Positions 5,650 through 9,331 of a stretch of 9,331 nucleotides of DNA are shown one piece after another. Every line of letters begins with the position of its first letter. Position 1 is the first letter of the stretch. The translations under genes and the position numbers were made by a program. Under the pieces are notes generated by a model. The model was given only the letters and a program-made list of their open reading frames with translations. It was not told the origin of the DNA and ran no database searches. Location of the stretch: the NCBI GenBank assembly GCA_001820655.1, contig MHQM01000009.1:1-9331 (forward strand). Direction: 5' to 3'. This DNA is from Candidatus Sungbacteria bacterium RIFCSPHIGHO2_02_FULL_52_23. GTDB lineage: Bacteria > Patescibacteriota > Minisyncoccia > Sungbacterales > HO2-52-23.

Positions 5650-5732
5650 TGCTGGGGGCGGGACTCGAACCCGCAAGCCCTTACAGGCAAGAGATTTTAA
5701 GTCTCTCGTGTATACCATTCCACCACCCCAGC
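5650..5732 (-). tRNA. tRNA-Leu(UAA)
   Basis: An 83-nt class II tRNA with acceptor GCTGGGG/CCCCAGC, anticodon stem AGAGA/TCTCT and loop CTTAAAA, giving anticodon TAA. It has a long variable arm, as expected for Leu, a T arm GCGGG/CCCGC with loop TTCGAGT, and discriminator A. CCA is not encoded: the 3' end is followed directly by TTTT and the NUDIX ATG. It lies 10 nt downstream of tRNA-Cys. Confidence 0.95.
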
Positions 5733-5742
5733 GTATATTCAC

Positions 5743-5817
5743 TGGAGGCATGGGCGGGAATCGAACCCGCGTATAAGGGTTTTGCAGACCCTTGCCTTAC
5801 CACTTGGCTACCATGCC
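5743..5817 (-). tRNA. tRNA-Cys(GCA) with encoded CCA
   Basis: The acceptor is GGCATGG/CCATGCC, the anticodon stem AGGGT/ACCCT and the loop CTGCAAA (anticodon GCA). The T arm is GCGGG/CCCGC with loop TTCGATT. The discriminator is U, the usual identity element of tRNA-Cys. CCA follows at 5743-5745, unlike the other three tRNA genes here. Confidence 0.95.
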
Positions 5818-5865
5818 AGATTTTTATGCGGGACAGACCGTCGCGTTAACTTACCCGCACCGCGC

Positions 5866-5879
5866 CGAATTATAATTCG
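5866..5879 (-). promoter_or_regulatory. Palindrome with a -10-like box at the rbfA stop
   Basis: The 14-nt palindrome CGAATTATAATTCG covers the rbfA stop codon and carries TATAAT on both strands (5869-5874 on minus, 5871-5876 on plus). It could provide the -10 for the tRNA-Cys/tRNA-Leu/NUDIX unit 50 nt downstream, but no good -35 is seen (TACATT at the right distance). Confidence 0.3.
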
Positions 5880-6220
5880 TTTCTTTGTTTCAATGTAGCG
5901 AGAGATTCCTCAACTTTTTCCCGCCTCTCTTCCGCCTCATCAATCGCAAACCGGATCTTCGGAACCGGACGCATGCGCATTGTGCGATTGATGATCTGCT
6001 GAATATAATACACATTTTGTTCAAGGATGGCGAGCGCATCGCGCCGCTCCCCGCCGAGCACCGTGATATAGACATTGGCGTGGCGTGCGTCCGGAGATAT
6101 CTCAACCCGTGTTACGGTGACAAACGCCCCTTCGGCAAACTCAACTTCGCGGTCAATGATGCCCGCGATCTGTTCCCGAAAAAGTTCGCTCAATCTTTCT
6201 ATGCGCCGGGGTGATGCCAT
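5870..6220 (-). CDS. rbfA: Ribosome-binding factor A
   Basis: RbfA is a small KH-fold protein that binds free 30S subunits and helps late 16S rRNA 5'-end maturation. The 116-aa product begins MASPRRIERLSELFREQIAG, the typical N-terminal helix. It then shows VTVTRVEISPDARHANVYI (34-52), the KH strand region, and RPVPKIRFAIDEAEERREKV (84-103), the typical C-terminal strand and helix. Its length is normal for the family. The ATG at 6220 fits the family N-terminus; a longer frame to 6283 would overlap the end of infB. It starts 22 nt after the infB stop, so it is surely co-transcribed with infB, as in most bacteria. Only a weak AAGAAAAG lies upstream as a possible ribosome-binding site. Confidence 0.94.
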   Translation of the reverse strand: MASPRRIERLSELFREQIAGIIDREVEFAEGAFVTVTRVEISPDARHANVYITVLGGERRDALAILEQNVYYIQQIINRTMRMRPVPKIRFAIDEAEERREKVEESLATLKQRNEL

Positions 6221-6242
6221 ACTGCTTTTCTTGAGATACGCT

Positions 6243-7781
6243 CTAAAAAACGATCTTCTTTGTCTCCTCCTGCCACATGACAAGCTCGTCTCCTTCCTCT
6301 ATCTGCCCGCGGCCTTCTGTCATGATGCCGCACTCAAATCCCTGTGCGACTTCCTCGGCGGGCGAATGCTCGCGCTGCAGACCCGCGATCGTGCCGCTCC
6401 CCGCGATATCGCGCATGCGTACGAGATCAAAACGGGCGCCTTTTACGGCTTTGCCTTCAGTCACGCGGCCGCCCACGACCTGTTTTCCATTTTCTTTTCT
6501 GAAGATTTTCAGTACTTTGATTTTGCCTAAATCAATCCGCTTCACCTCCGCAGGGATGAGCTCCACGACCGTCTCTTTCACGCGGTCAATGAGGTCATAG
6601 ATCACGTCTCCGCTCACGATGCGTATCTTCTGGGCGCGCGCAAGCTCCCGCGCACCCGCAGTCGCGCGCACGCGAAATCCCACAATTGTCACCATGTGCG
6701 TGGCCGCCGCGCGCTTGATATCCGTCTCGTTGATATCTCCGATATCGCTCCACAAAATCCGTACCGCCACCTGCTCGCCCGATAGATTTGCCAGCGCATC
6801 GCGCAATGCTTCCAGCGACCCAAATACATCCGCTTTGACGATGACCGTGAAAACGGCGCGCCCTCCCTCGCTTTTGGTCTTCTCGCTAAATGCAGTACCG
6901 TTGCGGGATACGTCCTCATCGGCGGGTATCGTACGGATAAATTCCGCCGCCGCATCGAGCGAAGCAAATGCGCGAAATACATCCCCTACTACCGGAGCTT
7001 CGCCCAATCCCGCAATACTCACCGGAGACGAAGGCCCCGCTGATACGACAGCGCGTCCGGCAGAATCCTCAAGTATCTTTACAGCTTCCTCATGCCTCCC
7101 GATCACTACGATATCTCCTTTATGGAGCGTCCCGTCGCGCACGAGCAAAGTCGCAGATACGCCGCGGCGCGGATCCATCTCGCATTCAAGCACCACTCCT
7201 TCGGCGGATTTTTCAGGGTCGCACTCAAGCTCCTCAAGCTCTGCGAGCAAGCCTATCGTCTCAAGTAGATCGTCCATGTGCTCGCCGGTCTTGGCACTCA
7301 CGGATACAGATGGCACCTGCCCACCGTATGATTCAACCAGTACTTCTTCTTGGGCAAGCTCCTGTTTGACACGCTCGGGATTGGCATCCGGTTTGTCGGA
7401 TTTATTAAACGCCACGACAAAAGGAATCTCTGCTTTGCGCAGTACCGCGATCGCTTCGCGCGTCTGGGGCTTCACGCCCTCGTCCGCCGCCACGACCAGA
7501 ATCCCGATATCGGCGATCTTGGCTCCGCGGACGCGAAGGCGCGGAAACGCCTCATGGCCCGGCGTATCAATAAACGTAAAACGCCGCGTGCCTGCGACGA
7601 CTTCATACGCGCCCATATGCTGGGTAATGCCTCCCGACTCCCCCGCCGTCACGCGCGACTTGCGGTACCAGTCAAGGATCGTAGTCTTGCCATGATCAAT
7701 ATGGCCCACCACGACGACAATGGGAGGTCTTGCTTTTTTCTGCGTTTCTTCTTTCCTTTCAGTATTTTTTTTCATACTCAT
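6243..7781 (-). CDS. infB: Translation initiation factor IF2, short form
   Basis: IF2 is the GTPase that brings initiator fMet-tRNA to the 30S subunit and promotes 50S joining. All G motifs are present: G1 GHIDHGKT (26-33), switch I GGITQH (50-55), G3 DTPGH (72-76), G4 NKSD (126-129; NKID in E. coli) and G5 SAK (162-164). The beta-barrel domain II follows (about 190-275), then domain III (about 310-400, starting VFTVIVKADVFGSLEAL) and the C2 domain that binds fMet-tRNA (about 410-505). At 512 aa it starts only about 20 residues before the G domain. It therefore lacks the N-terminal IF2_N and linker regions found in E. coli IF2, as expected for reduced genomes. An ATG two codons later is an equal start choice. 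DUF4446 lies upstream, where nusA sits in many bacteria. A large hairpin ends 6 nt before the start codon. Confidence 0.97.
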   Translation of the reverse strand: MSMKKNTERKEETQKKARPPIVVVVGHIDHGKTTILDWYRKSRVTAGESGGITQHMGAYEVVAGTRRFTFIDTPGHEAFPRLRVRGAKIADIGILVVAADEGVKPQTREAIAVLRKAEIPFVVAFNKSDKPDANPERVKQELAQEEVLVESYGGQVPSVSVSAKTGEHMDDLLETIGLLAELEELECDPEKSAEGVVLECEMDPRRGVSATLLVRDGTLHKGDIVVIGRHEEAVKILEDSAGRAVVSAGPSSPVSIAGLGEAPVVGDVFRAFASLDAAAEFIRTIPADEDVSRNGTAFSEKTKSEGGRAVFTVIVKADVFGSLEALRDALANLSGEQVAVRILWSDIGDINETDIKRAAATHMVTIVGFRVRATAGARELARAQKIRIVSGDVIYDLIDRVKETVVELIPAEVKRIDLGKIKVLKIFRKENGKQVVGGRVTEGKAVKGARFDLVRMRDIAGSGTIAGLQREHSPAEEVAQGFECGIMTEGRGQIEEGDELVMWQEETKKIVF

Positions 7782-7787
7782 AGTTCT

Positions 7788-7860
7788 GAATCAAGAAGCA
7801 AGAATAACGAATCGGGGGGAGGCGCCACATCCTTGACTCTTGATTCATGCTTCTTAATTC
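7788..7860 (-). promoter_or_regulatory. Imperfect hairpin spanning the DUF4446 stop and the infB leader
   Basis: A 26-bp imperfect inverted repeat (7788-7813 with 7835-7860), best in its outer 18 bp (16 of 18 matches), with a GC-rich loop. On the minus-strand RNA two of the mismatches are G-U pairs. The 5' arm contains the TAA stop of the DUF4446 gene, and the 3' arm ends 6 nt before the infB ATG. There is no T tail. It may couple infB translation to the upstream gene. Confidence 0.5.
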
Positions 7861-8321
7861 TTGTTGATGGTGTCTTCCAATACTTTCTGCTCCTCATCCG
7901 ATAGCGGCTGGCGCACGGCTCCCCGCTCCACGGCTTTTGCGTACAAGCGCGTACCCTCGCGCATATAAAGCGATGATAGGATAAAACCGTTATCGGCGTG
8001 ATCAAGCAGGACGACGATAAAGCTATTGTCGCCGCCGGTATCCTGAAACGGATTAAAGCGCAGAAATCCTACCTTTTGCACACTCATGGCGGCGATCGCT
8101 TCCACCGCGGCAAGCCGCGGCTCCATATTTTCAACATGCGCTTCAAGTCGCATCACTCTTTGCAGTACGTCATGCACGATATTTCCCGAGGACTCCGGTG
8201 CGGTACCAAGCAATACTTTCATTTTCTTATTCATCCGCGCGAGCACCCGCACAAGCACCGCAAAACCCGCGATCACAATCGCGGCCAAAATAAAAAAAGG
8301 ATACAGACTGCTCCAGTTCAT
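7854..8321 (-). CDS. DUF4446 family protein
   Basis: A 155-aa protein with one N-terminal membrane helix (about residues 8-27) followed by a basic stretch, a coiled-coil-like segment (about 48-78), and the diagnostic DUF4446 core VQKVGFLRFNPFQDTGGDNS (81-100). The core continues with FIVVLLD, GFILSSLYMREGTRLYAK (112-129) and PLSDEEQKVL (139-148). The function of the family is unknown. It is found mainly in Firmicutes and related Gram-positive lineages, and in CPR bacteria. The predicted topology is membrane-anchored with the core in the cytoplasm. It is the first gene of the DUF4446-infB-rbfA unit, with a good promoter right upstream and only a short leader. The confidence is for the family assignment. 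Confidence 0.88.
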   Translation of the reverse strand: MNWSSLYPFFILAAIVIAGFAVLVRVLARMNKKMKVLLGTAPESSGNIVHDVLQRVMRLEAHVENMEPRLAAVEAIAAMSVQKVGFLRFNPFQDTGGDNSFIVVLLDHADNGFILSSLYMREGTRLYAKAVERGAVRQPLSDEEQKVLEDTINKN

Positions 8322-8336
8322 AGCATTTACGACTAA

Positions 8337-8365
8337 ATCATACGCTTTTTTCGGCTAAATCGCAA
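8337..8365 (-). promoter_or_regulatory. Promoter of the DUF4446-infB-rbfA operon
   Basis: On the minus strand -35 TTGCGA (8360-8365) and -10 TATGAT (8337-8342, 5 of 6) have exactly 17 nt between them. The -10 ends 15 nt before the ATG at 8321, so the leader would be about 10 nt with no Shine-Dalgarno. Confidence 0.6.
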
Positions 8366-8376
8366 GGCCACGCCAT

Positions 8377-8397
8377 ATACTACAGTAGGTCTAGTAT
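8377..8397. repeat. Short hairpin sharing an 11-mer with the long tRNA-leader repeat
   Basis: ATACTA (8377-8382) and TAGTAT (8392-8397) flank a 9-nt loop. CAGTAGGTCTA (8383-8393) is identical to 4984-4994, at the base of the long inverted repeat. Both sites also have a nearby ATTTG on the same side. It may be a remnant of the same repeat family, or chance. Confidence 0.4.
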
Positions 8398-8403
8398 TTG
8401 AAA

Positions 8404-8429
8404 AGTCGTCCCGATATATCGGGACGACT
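8404..8429 (-). terminator. Intrinsic terminator of the AlaE-like gene
   Basis: A perfect 26-bp palindrome with a GTCGTCCCGAT stem sits directly at the TGA stop (8429-8431). On the minus strand it is followed by TTTCAAAT. The T-rich side is only on the minus strand, so it ends the AlaE-like transcript and insulates the infB operon promoter. Confidence 0.8.
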
Positions 8430-8893
8430 CATGACTGCACTTCCACAACAACACCGAATTGTCTGCGCATGCGATCAAGCAGTATGGCATACGACCACCC
8501 GAATACTATATCTATCGCGATATAGATGCCGCAGGTGATCAGTATCTGCTCCGCGCCAAGATGCATGATCAGGGCACTTGTGATATAAATCGGCAATTGA
8601 AAAAGACAAAGTGCCAGGGTAGCCGCCACAGTGCTCCGTACGAGACTCGGGGTTTCCCCTTTGATGCGCCTTCGGATCGTTTCCTCCAGAGCCCCGCAGA
8701 ACAAAAATCCCAGAAGCGTACGCGGCACGCCTGACATCATGCGAAGCATGGCTACCTGCCCGACCACCAAATCGCAAAAGTGCCATTCGTACACTACGAG
8801 GATCCATCCCGTATATACGGTATAGAGCAGAAATACGATACCGTCTGCGGTCATCCGCCGATAGTTCAATGTCTTTAAAAAGACGGGGAACAC
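8429..8893 (-). CDS. AlaE-like membrane protein (L-alanine exporter family)
   Basis: A 154-aa protein with about four hydrophobic segments (near residues 17-36, 55-69, 86-110 and 114-138). It aligns by eye over most of its length with E. coli AlaE (149 aa), the inner-membrane exporter that prevents L-alanine overload. The match starts with TADGIVFLLYT against the AlaE VADTFAMVVY region and includes RxxxGxPxxxL near 51-60. FQLPIYI (98-104) matches FQSPVYV, and the end LLDRMRRQFGV (138-148) matches FLDYCRRLFKV. The transported substrate here is inferred from family only. The GTG start at 8893 is fixed by an AAAGGAG site 6 nt upstream. It has its own promoter and terminator, so it is a single-gene unit between the dehydrogenase-like gene and the infB operon. 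Confidence 0.75.
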   Translation of the reverse strand: MFPVFLKTLNYRRMTADGIVFLLYTVYTGWILVVYEWHFCDLVVGQVAMLRMMSGVPRTLLGFLFCGALEETIRRRIKGETPSLVRSTVAATLALCLFQLPIYITSALIMHLGAEQILITCGIYIAIDIVFGWSYAILLDRMRRQFGVVVEVQS

Positions 8894-8899
8894 GGCCTG

Positions 8900-8906
8900 C
8901 TCCTTT
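8900..8906 (-). promoter_or_regulatory. Strong ribosome-binding site of the AlaE-like gene
   Basis: AAAGGAG on the minus strand with a 6-nt spacer to the GTG at 8893. It decides this start over the downstream ATG (codon 14). Confidence 0.8.
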
Positions 8907-8946
8907 CACAAAGAATCCGCGAAAAGCAGATGTATGAACTGGCACG

Positions 8947-8975
8947 ATTGTATCGCGCCCGCACCCATCCGTCCA
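8947..8975 (-). promoter_or_regulatory. Candidate promoter of the AlaE-like gene
   Basis: On the minus strand -35 TGGACG (8970-8975, 4 of 6) and -10 TACAAT (8947-8952, 5 of 6) are 17 nt apart. Initiation near 8940 would give a leader of about 46 nt carrying the AAAGGAG site. Confidence 0.5.
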
Positions 8976-8993
8976 GAAAAGACTGCCAAGTCG

Positions 8994-9331
8994 CTACTGG
9001 ACCTTTGGCGGAAAGAGGCGATACACCACGCCCGCCTTATCATCCGAGATATAGAGCGCGTCATCCGGGCCAAACACGAGATCCACCGGTCTGCCGAGGG
9101 CACTATTCGCAGATACAAGCCATCCAGAAATGAAGTCCTCCGCATCCTCATACGCGCCAGCCGCATCAAATCTCATCCGCACCACTTTGTATCCCGTCGG
9201 CGTACTGCGATTCCACGAGCCGTGATACGCGACGAGCAAATTTCGGCGATACTGCGCAGGCCAGGAGTCGGGTGCAAACGCAAGCCCGAGCGGAGCCGAG
9301 TGCGCCGGAATATCTATCACGCTTTCCTTTT
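8994..9331 (-). CDS. PQQ-type glucose/sorbosone dehydrogenase-like protein, C-terminal part
   Basis: The C-terminal 111 residues of a beta-propeller protein that continues beyond the right edge. The segments PAHSAPLGLAFAPDSWPAQY, LLVAYHGSWNRSTPTGYKVV, GRPVDLVFGPDDALYISDD and AGVVYRLF are typical of the last blades of soluble glucose/L-sorbosone dehydrogenase (GSDH) family proteins. HGSWNRS with PTGYKVVR is a recurring family signature. Characterised members oxidise sugars outside the cytoplasm with PQQ as cofactor. Many relatives have no proven activity, and the N-terminal part with the signal peptide and catalytic residues is not in this window. A GTG at 9320 is in frame but is internal, since the frame stays open to the edge. 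The AlaE-like gene follows 100 bp downstream with its own promoter. Confidence 0.88.
   Translation of the reverse strand, partial: KESVIDIPAHSAPLGLAFAPDSWPAQYRRNLLVAYHGSWNRSTPTGYKVVRMRFDAAGAYEDAEDFISGWLVSANSALGRPVDLVFGPDDALYISDDKAGVVYRLFPPKVQ

Noticed and set aside
5646..5690. N-terminal extension of the NUDIX protein
   Set aside because: The added residues are translated tRNA-Leu sequence; the ATG at 5645 gives a normal family N-terminus.
5256..5849. 197-codon plus-strand open frame
   Set aside because: It runs antisense through the NUDIX gene and both tRNA genes; it cannot be a real protein gene.
5827..5859. Hairpin between rbfA and tRNA-Cys as a terminator
   Set aside because: The TGCGGG/CCCGCA stem is only 6 bp with a 21-nt loop, and is followed on the minus strand by an A-rich, not T-rich, sequence.
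6221..6283. N-terminal extension of RbfA
   Set aside because: It would overlap the infB end and adds residues not typical of RbfA; the family starts at the ATG at 6220.
6619..7695. 358-codon plus-strand open frame
   Set aside because: Antisense shadow of infB with Ser/Arg-rich composition and no family features.
7350..7904. 184-codon plus-strand open frame across the infB start
   Set aside because: Antisense to the infB N-terminus and the DUF4446 end; no recognisable domain.
8475..8945. 156-codon minus-strand frame overlapping the AlaE-like gene
   Set aside because: Out-of-frame shadow: the overlapping frame has hydrophobic segments, AlaE similarity and a proper ribosome-binding site, while this one has none of these.

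Overview
The window looks like a compact, roughly 50% GC bacterial chromosome segment, most likely from a Candidate Phyla Radiation (Parcubacteria-type) genome. The supporting signs are an initiation factor IF2 of only 512 residues with no long N-terminal region, mostly short intergenic gaps, several ATG starts with no Shine-Dalgarno sequence and a -10-like element only 11-17 nt upstream, and three of four tRNA genes without encoded CCA. TGA is used as a stop. No rRNA, insertion sequence, prophage or CRISPR array is visible. The lineage assignment is inference.

Left part (1-2940), minus strand. A gene of unrecognised function (2234-2938) ends at an intrinsic terminator. It is followed by a DUF6282-like TIM-barrel metal hydrolase gene (1259-2149) and then, 23 bp further, hisS (histidyl-tRNA synthetase, running off the left edge). 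Between the unknown gene and the divergent plus-strand genes lies a 207-bp intergenic region with overlapping divergent promoter candidates and two related hairpins. The hairpin nearer the unknown gene looks like an intrinsic terminator placed just before a strong RBS, so the layout resembles an attenuator.

Middle (3147-5210), plus strand. An endonuclease/exonuclease/phosphatase-fold gene and a membrane-anchored SIMPL (DUF541) gene are followed by a consensus-like promoter, a 161-nt rod-shaped hairpin that starts at the predicted transcription start, tRNA-Phe(GAA), tRNA-Gly(GCC) and a two-way terminator.

Right of that (8365-5166), minus strand. DUF4446 gene, infB, rbfA, tRNA-Cys(GCA), tRNA-Leu(UAA) and a NUDIX hydrolase gene lie head to tail, with no clear terminator until the shared one at 5166-5210. 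This is a translation-centred cluster: IF2 and RbfA serve initiation and 30S maturation, and the tRNA genes follow. The NUDIX start codon lies 4 nt after the tRNA-Leu 3' end, so tRNA processing would itself create an almost leaderless NUDIX mRNA.

Right end (9331-8404), minus strand. The C-terminus of a PQQ-type glucose/sorbosone dehydrogenase-like protein is followed by a promoter, an AlaE-like (L-alanine exporter family) membrane protein with a strong RBS, and a 26-bp palindromic terminator.

The most notable signals are the structured leader of the tRNA-Phe/Gly unit, the two-hairpin leader of the unrecognised gene, and the tRNA-Leu/NUDIX junction. All three are predictions from sequence alone.
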